Positions 24,501 through 33,428 of a DNA stretch of 64,000 nucleotides are shown piece by piece (within the stretch, counting starts at the first letter, position 1; each line of letters starts with the position of its first letter). The notes under the pieces are model-generated. The model was not told the origin of the DNA, ran no database searches, and saw nothing but the letters and a program-made list of their open reading frames with translations. A program made the translations under genes and the position numbers. Source of the stretch: Algoriphagus sp. (lineage in GTDB: Bacteria > Bacteroidota > Bacteroidia > Cytophagales > Cyclobacteriaceae); assembly GCF_030694375.1 (NCBI RefSeq), contig NZ_JAUXYL010000017.1:31386-95385 (forward strand), in the 5' to 3' direction.

Positions 24501-27500
24501 GTGAAAACATACCAGGAATTTAAGCAGGTAGATTATCCGAATATCGGGGAGTCAGTACTTCAGTATTGGAAAGAAAATAAGGTTTTCGAGAAATCGGTCG
24601 CCAATCGTGATGGGGCTGAGACCTTCACTTTTTTCGAAGGCCCGCCCTCGGCCAACGGCACACCGGGAATTCACCACGTGATGGCCCGTACCCTGAAGGA
24701 TATTTTTTGCCGATACAAGACGCTCAAGGGGTTTCAGGTAAAGCGAAAAGGCGGTTGGGATACACACGGACTGCCTGTAGAGCTCCAAGTGGAGAAGGAA
24801 CTGGGAATAACCAAGGAAGATATTGGTAAAAACCCGACTGAGGGCCGGGCAGGAATCTCAGTCGAGGAATACAATCGCAAGTGCCGGGAGACGGTCATGC
24901 GATTCAAGGACGAATGGGATGACCTGACGGAGAAAATCGGCTATTGGGTGGATCTGGACGATCCGTATATCACTTTTGACTCCAATTATATCGAGAGCCT
25001 TTGGTCTCTGCTGCGCAAACTCTACGACAAAGGTTTGCTCTACAAAGGCTACACGATCCAGCCGTTTTCACCTGCAGCAGGCACGGGTTTGTCTTCCCAC
25101 GAACTGAATCAGCCGGGCACCTACAAAGACGTGAAAGACACCTCGATCACGGCTCAGTTTAAGCTAAAAGGGCAGGAAAACACCTACATCCTCGCCTGGA
25201 CGACTACGCCATGGACGCTGCCTTCCAACTCGGCCTTGGCGATCGGTGAAAATCTGGACTATGTGAAAGTGAAGACTTTCAACCCCTATACTTACGCGGC
25301 TACAAGTGTAATTTTGGCAAAAGCCAGAATGAGTGCTTACCTCAATCCGAAGGCCGCCGAATTGAAGCTGGAAGACTACAAGCCGGGCGATAAATTGATC
25401 CCCTTTGAAATCGTTGAAGAATTCAAGGGCAAATCAATGCTGGGCTGGGAATACGAGCAACTTTTCCCAATCGCGGGTTTGGCATTGCCTCATCCTGCCT
25501 TCACCGTAGTGGCTGGGGATTATGTGACGACCGAAGACGGTACCGGAATCGTTCACCTTGCCAAAGCATTTGGCGCCGATGACTTCCGAACTCTGGTACA
25601 GAATAATGTACCTGGCGTATTTGTCAAGGACGAACTTGGAAATGACATTCCGGTGGTTGACAAGCAGGGAAAATTCCTGCCAATCGTGGGAGAATACCTC
25701 GCGGTAAAGATGAAGGAACATGGAATCACAGCCCATAAAGAATATGGTCCGAATGATTTCTTTGTGAAAAATTACCCAAAGGATGATGAAAGTGCCGCCG
25801 ACTACAAAAACACGGATGTGATCATCTCCATCATCCTGAAAAATGAAAATAAGGCCTTCAAGGTCGAAAAATACGAGCACACCTATCCGCACTGCTGGAG
25901 AACAGACATGCCGATACTGTACTATCCGATGGAAAGCTGGTTTATCAAAACTACAGCCTACAAGGAACGGATGGTCGAGCTCAACAAAACCATCAACTGG
26001 AAGCCTGAAGCAACCGGTACGGGGCGCTTTGGCAACTGGCTGGAGAATCTGGTGGATTGGAATCTAAGTCGATCCAGATTCTGGGGGACACCGCTTCCGA
26101 TCTGGAGAACCAGCGACGGAACGGAAGAGAAATGCATTGGCTCGATCGCTGAACTGAATTCGGAAATTGAAAAGTCGGTAGCTGCCGGTTTCATGTCCAA
26201 ATCGCCTTATGAAGGCAAAGAACTCGACCTGCACAGACCTTTTGTGGATGATGTGATTTTGGTTTCTGCCAATGGAGAGAAGATGTTTCGCGAGCCGGAC
26301 TTGATCGACGTGTGGTTTGACTCGGGCGCGATGCCTTATGCACAGTGGCACTTCCCGTTTGAAAATGAGGATATCTTCAAAGCTAACTATCCGGCGGATT
26401 ACATTGCCGAAGGCGTAGATCAAACAAGAGGATGGTTCTTCACCTTGCATGCTATTGCCGTGATGCTTTTTGACAGCGTGGCATTCAAAAACGTCATTGC
26501 CAACGGACTAGTCCTCGACAAAAACGGTAACAAAATGTCCAAGCGACTGGGCAATGCCGTGGATCCCTTCAAGACCCTGAAAGAATACGGACCGGATGCT
26601 TTGCGCTGGTACCTGATCAGCAATGCCAATCCTTGGGACAACCTCAAATTCAACTTGGATGGTGTAACCGAAGTGCAACGACGCTTCTTCGGCACGCTTC
26701 AGAATACGTATAATTTCTTCGCGCTCTACGCCAATCTGGATGCTTTTGTCTATGACAAGGCTAAGGCAGTTCCGGTGACTGAGCGTGCAGAATTGGATCA
26801 ATGGATCATTTCCAAACTTCAGACGCTGATCAAAGAAGTGGAAGAGGCGATGGACAACTACGATTCGACCAAGGCCACCCGAGCCATCATGAATTTCACG
26901 GTAGATCAGCTATCCAACTGGTACGTGCGATTGGCAAGGAAACGATTCTGGAGAGGTGAAATGAATGCGGATAAGCAGGCGGCCTATGAGACCTTGTATG
27001 AGGGATTGCTCACGCTGACCCAATTGATGTCCTCTTTTGCACCGTTCTATTCGGACTGGATGTACAAAAATCTCCACGAGACCAATGAAAATGGATTGGA
27101 GTCTGTGCACCTGACCGACTGGGTTTCGGCTGATCAATCCTTGATCAATACCGACTTGGAGGAAAGTATGGACTTGGCTCAAAACATTTCTTCGCTGGTA
27201 CACTCTCTGAGGAAGAAAGAAAAGCTGAAAGTCCGTCAACCGCTTCAGCGCATCCTGATTCCGGTGCTTTCTGCCAAAACCAAAGCACAAATCGAGCACG
27301 TGGAGGATCTGATCAAATCTGAAGTCAATATCAAAGCGGTAGAATATCTGGATGACGCTTCGGGGATTTTGGTGAAAAATGTAAAACCGAACCTGCCCCT
27401 ACTTGGCAAGAAACTTGGCCCAAAGATGCGGGTTGTAGTGGCCGCCATCAACGCTTGGGGACAGGAAGAAATAGCAGAAATCGAGCGCGAAGGTAAAATC

Positions 27501-27899
27501 GCTGTGCAGGTGGAAGCCGAGACCATTGACCTCCTCTTGGAAGAAGTCCTGATCACTTCACAGGATATTCCGGGCTGGTCGGTCGCTTCCGATCAGGGTG
27601 TGACTGTAGCTTTGGATGTTACTTTGACTGAAGAACTGAAGCAGGAAGGTGTGGCCCGTGACTTGGTCAACCGAATCCAAAATCTACGAAAGGAAATGGG
27701 ATTGGAAGTACAGGATAAAATCAAGATCATTGTATCCGAAGGCAATGAATTGGCCAGCGAAGCTATTTCTTCTTTTGGCGGCTATATCCAGGCCGAGACT
27801 CAGGCAGTTACTTTAGCACTTGGTGTGATCAGTGATGGGACTGTTTTGGACATGGATGATTTTGAATTGACTGTAAAAGTAGAAAAGGCTGAAGCCTGA
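24501..27899 (+). CDS. ileS: Isoleucyl-tRNA synthetase, eukaryote-like type with GXHH signature
   Basis: 1132 residues from a GTG start, longer than E. coli-type enzymes and like the eukaryote-type (IleRS2) group. Charges tRNA-Ile; cytoplasmic. The class I catalytic signature reads GPPSANGTPGIHHVMARTLK: at the HXGH position it has Gly56-Ile57-His58-His59, i.e. GXHH. KMSKR is intact (678-682). The editing domain contains TTTPWTLPSNSALAIG. The C-terminal part carries the anticodon-binding helices and an IleRS2-type extension. Published work, as I recall it, links GXHH IleRS2 enzymes to very high mupirocin resistance. Preceded by a structured RNA element. Confidence 0.96.
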   Translation: MKTYQEFKQVDYPNIGESVLQYWKENKVFEKSVANRDGAETFTFFEGPPSANGTPGIHHVMARTLKDIFCRYKTLKGFQVKRKGGWDTHGLPVELQVEKELGITKEDIGKNPTEGRAGISVEEYNRKCRETVMRFKDEWDDLTEKIGYWVDLDDPYITFDSNYIESLWSLLRKLYDKGLLYKGYTIQPFSPAAGTGLSSHELNQPGTYKDVKDTSITAQFKLKGQENTYILAWTTTPWTLPSNSALAIGENLDYVKVKTFNPYTYAATSVILAKARMSAYLNPKAAELKLEDYKPGDKLIPFEIVEEFKGKSMLGWEYEQLFPIAGLALPHPAFTVVAGDYVTTEDGTGIVHLAKAFGADDFRTLVQNNVPGVFVKDELGNDIPVVDKQGKFLPIVGEYLAVKMKEHGITAHKEYGPNDFFVKNYPKDDESAADYKNTDVIISIILKNENKAFKVEKYEHTYPHCWRTDMPILYYPMESWFIKTTAYKERMVELNKTINWKPEATGTGRFGNWLENLVDWNLSRSRFWGTPLPIWRTSDGTEEKCIGSIAELNSEIEKSVAAGFMSKSPYEGKELDLHRPFVDDVILVSANGEKMFREPDLIDVWFDSGAMPYAQWHFPFENEDIFKANYPADYIAEGVDQTRGWFFTLHAIAVMLFDSVAFKNVIANGLVLDKNGNKMSKRLGNAVDPFKTLKEYGPDALRWYLISNANPWDNLKFNLDGVTEVQRRFFGTLQNTYNFFALYANLDAFVYDKAKAVPVTERAELDQWIISKLQTLIKEVEEAMDNYDSTKATRAIMNFTVDQLSNWYVRLARKRFWRGEMNADKQAAYETLYEGLLTLTQLMSSFAPFYSDWMYKNLHETNENGLESVHLTDWVSADQSLINTDLEESMDLAQNISSLVHSLRKKEKLKVRQPLQRILIPVLSAKTKAQIEHVEDLIKSEVNIKAVEYLDDASGILVKNVKPNLPLLGKKLGPKMRVVVAAINAWGQEEIAEIEREGKIAVQVEAETIDLLLEEVLITSQDIPGWSVASDQGVTVALDVTLTEELKQEGVARDLVNRIQNLRKEMGLEVQDKIKIIVSEGNELASEAISSFGGYIQAETQAVTLALGVISDGTVLDMDDFELTVKVEKAEA

Positions 27900-27970
27900 G
27901 TTTGATGAAATCGAGCAAGGAGCATGCACAAAACACTGGGATGATTAGACAAATAGCGAGATTCCCTGTC

Positions 27971-27997
27971 TCCCTGTCCGTCGACAGGCAGGCATGT
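27971..27997. repeat. Dispersed palindromic unit
   Basis: CCCTGTCCGTCGACAGGCAG followed by GCATG; the CTGTC/GACAG inverted arms resemble the units at 10732, 11634 and 20611. Located between ileS and lspA, 27 bases before the lspA ATG. Confidence 0.5.
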
Positions 27998-28023
27998 GAC
28001 CGCTAAAAAGGAATTAAAATCAC

Positions 28024-28644
28024 ATGAATAAATACCTAAAATATTTCGGAATTGCCTTTTTGGTGATTGCCCTGGACCAAGTGGTCAAAATGCTGGTCCA
28101 TTTTGAAATGGATTTTGGTACCCCGGGACAGATTCCGATTTTCGGAGACTGGTTTAAGCTGCACTACACGACCAACCCGGGCATGGCCTTCGGCATGGAG
28201 TTGGGTTCTGAGTACGGCAAAATGATCCTCACCTCTTTTAGATTGGTGGCCATGGTGGGTATTGGATACTATTTATATTATATCATTGAAAAGAAAAACC
28301 ATCCGATATATATCCTTTGTATTTCCATGATACTCGGTGGAGCAATAGGCAATTTGGTTGACTCTGTATTTTATGGAGTTTGGTTAAATAATGCGCCCTA
28401 CAATGCACCAACGCCTTGGTTTCACGGGCAGGTTGTGGACATGTTCTACTTTGATATTTGGGAAGGGTATGTCCCTGATTGGGTACCGCTTTGGGGTGGC
28501 AGCTACACAGCCCTGTGGCCGATATTCAATATCGCAGATGCCTCTATTTTCATTGGCGTTGCCATTATATTGATCTATCAGAACCGTTTTTTTCCCGAGA
28601 AAAAAGAGGAGATCTCCATACCAGAATCAGAACCCGAACTTTAA
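28024..28644 (+). CDS. lspA: Lipoprotein signal peptidase LspA
   Basis: 206 residues, somewhat longer than typical (~160) because of a loop and an acidic C-terminal tail, as usual in Bacteroidota. Four membrane segments. Conserved family boxes: VIALDQVVKMLV, LHYTTNPGMAFGMEL, ILGGAIGNLVDSVFYGV (first catalytic Asp), GQVVDMFYFDIW and IFNIADASIFIGVA (second catalytic Asp). Cleaves the signal peptide of prolipoproteins; the many lipoproteins in this window are its substrates. Follows ileS, an ileS-lspA order seen in many bacteria. Confidence 0.96.
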   Translation: MNKYLKYFGIAFLVIALDQVVKMLVHFEMDFGTPGQIPIFGDWFKLHYTTNPGMAFGMELGSEYGKMILTSFRLVAMVGIGYYLYYIIEKKNHPIYILCISMILGGAIGNLVDSVFYGVWLNNAPYNAPTPWFHGQVVDMFYFDIWEGYVPDWVPLWGGSYTALWPIFNIADASIFIGVAIILIYQNRFFPEKKEEISIPESEPEL

Positions 28645-28665
28645 CACGCAAAATATCACCGGTAC

Positions 28666-28700
28666 AAAGCCCGAAATTGAAAATATTCGGGCTTTTTTTT
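28666..28700 (+). terminator. Intrinsic terminator after lspA
   Basis: AAGCCCGAA (28667-28675) pairs with TTCGGGCTT (28686-28694), followed by a T-run of eight. Ends the ileS-lspA unit. Confidence 0.85.
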
Positions 28701-28848
28701 GCATTTCTGTTAAATAAAAGCGGCTTTTTATAAAAGCAAATGCCTTTTTCAGTAATTTCCAACTTGTATATTCTATTGTTAACCCAGTACTTATGAAATA
28801 TAGTAATTGGAATATTTTCTTTTTGCTATATATGCTATATAACTAACT

Positions 28849-31785
28849 ATGATAGTTAATTCCGATCAACCCTTTCAAATAGTATATTCCATATTCAGTC
28901 ACGAATTTTTAGGGTTACTTTTTGAATCCTTTGTAGTCCAATTGGATGACAAGGGAAGGCTATCTCTGGCTAATCAGAATATCAGTTCTGCCAATGCCTC
29001 CGAATTTGATTCAGGCTTGGACAAAGCGGATTATGAGTTGATTAAGATCATGGATTCCATGCAACCGGAGGTGGTAATCAAACCTTATATCAAAAAGGGT
29101 AATATCCGTCCCAAAGATTTTTTACCGAAAGTGTTTGACCCAAAAGTAGTGGATCGAACTATTCCTGATTTAGTACTTAAAAATCTGGAAATCAAACGGT
29201 CTCAGATACTGCCACTCCTGATTGGGAAGCGGCTTTTTGAAATGGGATCAGACAATAATCCAACTTGGAAAGAAATCAAAGTAAATGCCGAGCGGGCTAC
29301 AGTCGTATTTCACTTTGACAAAGGAGAATACAACACTCAATATTACCCAATCGTCAAATTTCGGGGTAAAAGACTCGAGTGGCAGCACAAAAACGGCTAC
29401 TTAATCTGCAAAGACCCGGCTTGGTTGATTGTCGAGGAGCAACTTTACCACTTTGAAAAGGGAATCGACGGCAAAAAGCTTCAGCCATTTCTGAACAAAA
29501 GCCGGATCATGATTGAGCGCAGGTTTGAATTGGAGTATTACAGAAAATTCGTCACCAACCTGATCACTCAATTTGAAGTCCAAGGCACAGGTTTTGAAAT
29601 CAACACCGAACAGGGTACTCCTCAAGCTTTGCTCACCTTCAGTGAACTGCCGGGAGGGGCCAAAGAAAATCTATTTGGTGAGGAACTGGAAAATTCGAAT
29701 GAGGATATCATCGTCTTCGAACTCCGATACAAATACGGAGAATTTGACTTTGGCATCATGTCAAAAGACGGAGAGGGAAATGGGAATTCATGTCGGTTTG
29801 AGGAAAAAGACGGGAATTTCACTTTCTATAAAACCGTCCGTACTCCTCAGGTAGAGAAAAAATTTGAAACCATCCTGAAAAAAAAGGACATGGTATTCAT
29901 GCATGGGAAATTTGCACTTCCCAAGACCCAAGCCTTCGAATGGCTGGGCAACAACGAAGACTATCTGGAAGAAAATAAAATCAAAATAGTCCAGCGAAGT
30001 AGCCTCACCGGAAAAACTTTTCACATTGGCCGTGCTCAGATCACGATTGAAGTCAATGAAAATATTGATTGGTTTGATGTCAGGGCACAAATCAAATTCG
30101 GAGTTTATCTCGTCCCCTTTGCCAAGATTCGAAAATTAATTATGCAGGGGAAGTCAGAATTTGAGCTCCCCAATGGTGAAGTGGCTGTGATACCCGCAAC
30201 TTGGTTTGTCAACTATTCCGAACTTTTCAACTTTATCGAAGAGCGATCTTCTGAGGAATTGGTCCTTCGAAAGCATCACTTGGCATTTGCCCGCGAATTA
30301 CAAAATGGAGAGCTGATCAAGCTAAACCTCAGCTTGAAGTTGGAGCGTCTGCGAAAGTTTGATGCCATTGATGAGTATGAGCTGCCGGAGAGTTTTGAAG
30401 GCACGCTAAGGCCTTACCAACATGCAGGATACAATTGGCTGCGCTTTCTGAATGAGTATCAATTCGGCGGTTGCCTCGCCGATGACATGGGATTGGGAAA
30501 GACGGTGCAGACTCTTGCACTCTTAGCCCACGAACGAGAGGAAAATCCAGGATTTACTTCCGTGTTGGTCATGCCGACTTCCCTGATTTACAACTGGGAA
30601 TTGGAGGCTAAAAAATTTGCTCCTGACCTTAAAATCTTGGTGTATTCGGGCACTTCGAGACTCAAAGATCCCTGGAAATTCAGGGGCTATGATATTGTGC
30701 TGACCTCCTACGGAATCGTCCGGTTGGATATTGATATTTTGAAGGACTTCTATTTCAACTACATCATCCTGGACGAATCCCAAGCCATAAAAAATCCGAA
30801 TTCAAACATTGCTGTAGCTGTCAATAAGCTGAAAAGCAAACGAAGATTAATCCTAACGGGTACGCCTGTCGAGAACGGCACCATGGATCTTTGGTCGCAG
30901 ATGAACTTTGTCAATCCGGGATTGCTTGGAAATCAGAATCTGTTTAAAAAACAATACCTCATTCCGATAGAAAAACAAAACGATAAGGAAAAAGCAATCA
31001 GGCTCAATGCCATGATCAAACCTTTTATCCTTCGAAGGCTGAAATCTCAAGTAGCGAAAGACCTGCCGGAAAAGCTCACCAATGTGAAGTATTCTGACAT
31101 GACTACTGCGCAAGAGAAGGTCTATGAGGAAGTGAAAAGCTACTATCGGGAAAAAATCATCGGCGAACTTGCAGGAACAGGTAGAGGATCTCAGCAATTC
31201 ACCTTGCTCCGTGGCTTGACCCAATTGAGACAGATCGCCAACCATCCGAAGCTGGTCAGGGAAGACTACGAGGGGGAATCCGGGAAATTGGAGGACATCA
31301 CATACATGCTTCAGGAAACCATCTCTGAAGATCACAAAGTCCTTGTCTTTAGCCAGTTTGTAAGGCATTTGAGCATTGTCAGAAAGTACCTCGACGAACA
31401 AAATATTCCTTACGCTTATCTCGACGGATCGACAAGAGACCGTCAGGCCCAAGTGGAAAAGTTTCAGGAAAATCCCGAGGTAAAGGTATTTCTCATTTCA
31501 CTTAAAGCCGGTGGTGTCGGTCTCAACCTAACCAAAGCAGAATATGTCTTCTTGCTCGATCCTTGGTGGAATCCTGCAGTGGAAGCTCAGGCAATCGACC
31601 GCGCACACCGAATCGGTCAGGAAAACAAGGTCATCATCTACAAATTCATCACCCGTGGGTCTGTGGAGGAAAAAATCATGGCTCTCCAGGACCGTAAGCT
31701 TGCCTTGGCAGGCGAACTGATCAGCAATGAGGAAAGCTTCATGAAGAGCTTGGACAATGATGATATTCGGGCGTTGTTGGATTAG
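28849..31785 (+). CDS. Snf2-family DEAD/DEAH helicase
   Basis: 978 residues. A ~500-residue N-terminal region (not clearly a SWIM zinc finger) is followed by the Snf2 ATPase: Walker A LADDMGLGKTVQTLALLA (about 543-560), Walker B box ILDESQAIKN (about 640-650) and the helicase C half with HRIGQENKVIIYKFITRGSV (about 919-938). Translocates on double-stranded DNA, remodelling protein-DNA complexes; function in bacteria is poorly known. Monocistronic-looking, 220 bases before phoH. Confidence 0.93.
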   Translation: MIVNSDQPFQIVYSIFSHEFLGLLFESFVVQLDDKGRLSLANQNISSANASEFDSGLDKADYELIKIMDSMQPEVVIKPYIKKGNIRPKDFLPKVFDPKVVDRTIPDLVLKNLEIKRSQILPLLIGKRLFEMGSDNNPTWKEIKVNAERATVVFHFDKGEYNTQYYPIVKFRGKRLEWQHKNGYLICKDPAWLIVEEQLYHFEKGIDGKKLQPFLNKSRIMIERRFELEYYRKFVTNLITQFEVQGTGFEINTEQGTPQALLTFSELPGGAKENLFGEELENSNEDIIVFELRYKYGEFDFGIMSKDGEGNGNSCRFEEKDGNFTFYKTVRTPQVEKKFETILKKKDMVFMHGKFALPKTQAFEWLGNNEDYLEENKIKIVQRSSLTGKTFHIGRAQITIEVNENIDWFDVRAQIKFGVYLVPFAKIRKLIMQGKSEFELPNGEVAVIPATWFVNYSELFNFIEERSSEELVLRKHHLAFARELQNGELIKLNLSLKLERLRKFDAIDEYELPESFEGTLRPYQHAGYNWLRFLNEYQFGGCLADDMGLGKTVQTLALLAHEREENPGFTSVLVMPTSLIYNWELEAKKFAPDLKILVYSGTSRLKDPWKFRGYDIVLTSYGIVRLDIDILKDFYFNYIILDESQAIKNPNSNIAVAVNKLKSKRRLILTGTPVENGTMDLWSQMNFVNPGLLGNQNLFKKQYLIPIEKQNDKEKAIRLNAMIKPFILRRLKSQVAKDLPEKLTNVKYSDMTTAQEKVYEEVKSYYREKIIGELAGTGRGSQQFTLLRGLTQLRQIANHPKLVREDYEGESGKLEDITYMLQETISEDHKVLVFSQFVRHLSIVRKYLDEQNIPYAYLDGSTRDRQAQVEKFQENPEVKVFLISLKAGGVGLNLTKAEYVFLLDPWWNPAVEAQAIDRAHRIGQENKVIIYKFITRGSVEEKIMALQDRKLALAGELISNEESFMKSLDNDDIRALLD

Positions 31786-31797
31786 GAGATTGAAAGT

Positions 31798-31867
31798 GGT
31801 AAGGTGGCAAAGTTGCAAAGTTGGGTTCACGAACTTTGCAACTTTTGAACTTTCCAACCTTACAACC
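31798..31867. repeat. Long imperfect hairpin between snf2-type gene and phoH
   Basis: Core arms AAAGTTGCAAAGTT (31809-31822) and AACTTTGCAACTTT (31832-31845) are a perfect 14-base inverted repeat with a 9-base loop. Outer arms GTGGTAAGGTGGCAAAG and CTTTCCAACCTTACAAC pair imperfectly. Built of near-repeats of AAGTTGCAA/AAGGT. No T-run suited to termination; role unknown. Confidence 0.6.
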
Positions 31868-32004
31868 CTTTTTTATCATTTTGATTCTCAACCCCCTAAC
31901 CGGACTTGACAAATCTTAACCATTTTTTATTGGCAGTTCCTAGCTATTGATGTGGATATTTTTCTAACTTAATTGAACACAGTACCACTACAATTTACCT
32001 GCAC

Positions 32005-33354
32005 ATGCCTAGAGCCAAGTCCGATAACGATCGGAAAATATTTGTGCTGGACACTTCCGTGATCCTATACGCACACAACTCCATCATGAATTTTGCCGAG
32101 CACAATGTAGTGATCCCGATCACCGTGCTGGAGGAACTCGATCAGTTCAAAAAGGGCAACGACACCAAAAACTTTGAAGCCCGGGAATTTATCCGTCTGC
32201 TGGACAAACTCTCCAAAGATCAACGGATCGATGAGTGGACTCCACTAAACGGTAAAACCAAAGGCGACTTTAAGGTGATGATGTATCACCCTGAAAACGA
32301 GCGAAATGCCAATGAGATTTTTGGTGAAAACAAGAATGATCACAAAATTCTCAACGTCGCCCTCCACCTTCAGGAAAAGGAGAAAACCCGAAAAGTAATC
32401 CTTGTCTCCAAAGACATCAACCTCCGGCTGAAAGCCAAATCGCTTAATATCCAGGCGGAAGATTACGAAACAGGCAAAATCAAAAACATCACCGAACTCG
32501 AGAACACCGGGAAGTACGTGATGGAAAATGTCAATCCTGATGCAATCAACAAGCTCTATGAGCAAGGATACACGGAGGCGAAAAATATCCTGGGTACTCG
32601 AAAGCGAAAATCAAATGCCTTTTACATCCTCAGGAGTGACAAAAACTCCGTCTTATCCTTTTATAATTCCGAAGAAAACGTCTTGGAACGGGTAGACAAG
32701 CGCCTTGCATATAACATTAAACCAAAAAACGCTGAACAATCCTTTGCCCTACATGCCATCATGAACCCAGCGATCAAGTTGGTGTCAATCCAAGGTGTGG
32801 CAGGAACGGGAAAGACGCTATTGGCACTTGCCGGAGCACTTGAGCAGCGAAGAGAATACAAGCAGATCTTCCTGGCAAGGCCAATCGTTCCGCTTTCCAA
32901 CAAGGACATTGGATATTTGCCAGGTGACATCAAGTCCAAGCTCAATCCTTACATGGAGCCGCTATGGGACAATCTGAAGTTTATCCAAAACCAATACAAG
33001 GAGACGGACAAGGAGTTCCAAAAAATCACAGAACTCGTCAATCAGGAAAAGCTGGTGATTCAGCCCTTGGCTTACATTCGCGGGCGCTCGCTTTCCAATA
33101 TCTTCTTTATTGTGGATGAGGCGCAAAACCTGACTCCACATGAGATTAAGACGATCATCTCACGTGCTGGTGAAAACACAAAAATCATCTTCACCGGTGA
33201 CGTATTCCAGATTGATACGCCTTACTTGGATTCACAATCCAATGGGCTGTCCTATCTGATCGACCGGGCAAAGGACCATCCCCTCTACGCACACATCAAG
33301 CTGGAGAAAGGTGAGCGGTCAGAGTTGGCTAATTTGGCGAATGAGTTGTTATAA
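32005..33354 (+). CDS. PhoH-family ATPase with N-terminal PIN domain
   Basis: 449 residues. N-terminal PIN nuclease domain (about 10-160) with acidic residues in IFVLDTSVILYAHNS and ITVLEELDQFKKGN, then the PhoH ATPase: Walker A GVAGTGKT (264-271), RPIVPLSNKDIGYLPGDIKS, Walker B FFIVDEAQNLTPHE (about 366-379), ending [13 protein letters not shown]. This PIN-PhoH (PhoH2-like) form is an RNA helicase/ribonuclease in studied cases. The last 60 codons have a diverged second copy at 36364. A terminator follows. Confidence 0.94.
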   Translation: MPRAKSDNDRKIFVLDTSVILYAHNSIMNFAEHNVVIPITVLEELDQFKKGNDTKNFEAREFIRLLDKLSKDQRIDEWTPLNGKTKGDFKVMMYHPENERNANEIFGENKNDHKILNVALHLQEKEKTRKVILVSKDINLRLKAKSLNIQAEDYETGKIKNITELENTGKYVMENVNPDAINKLYEQGYTEAKNILGTRKRKSNAFYILRSDKNSVLSFYNSEENVLERVDKRLAYNIKPKNAEQSFALHAIMNPAIKLVSIQGVAGTGKTLLALAGALEQRREYKQIFLARPIVPLSNKDIGYLPGDIKSKLNPYMEPLWDNLKFIQNQYKETDKEFQKITELVNQEKLVIQPLAYIRGRSLSNIFFIVDEAQNLTPHEIKTIISRAGENTKIIFTGDVFQIDTPYLDSQSNGLSYLIDRAKDHPLYAHIKLEKGERSELANLANELL

Positions 33355-33376
33355 GATTTGGGTAAAATTTGCCAAT

Positions 33377-33411
33377 AAAAAAGCTGTGAGATATTTCACA
33401 GCTTTTTTGTT
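33377..33411. terminator. Bidirectional terminator
   Basis: AAAAGCTGTGA (33379-33389) and TCACAGCTTTT (33396-33406) form an 11-base perfect stem flanked by A and T runs, placed between convergent phoH and the metalloprotease gene. Confidence 0.85.
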
Positions 33412-33428
33412 TTTGTCACTTTCAACGG

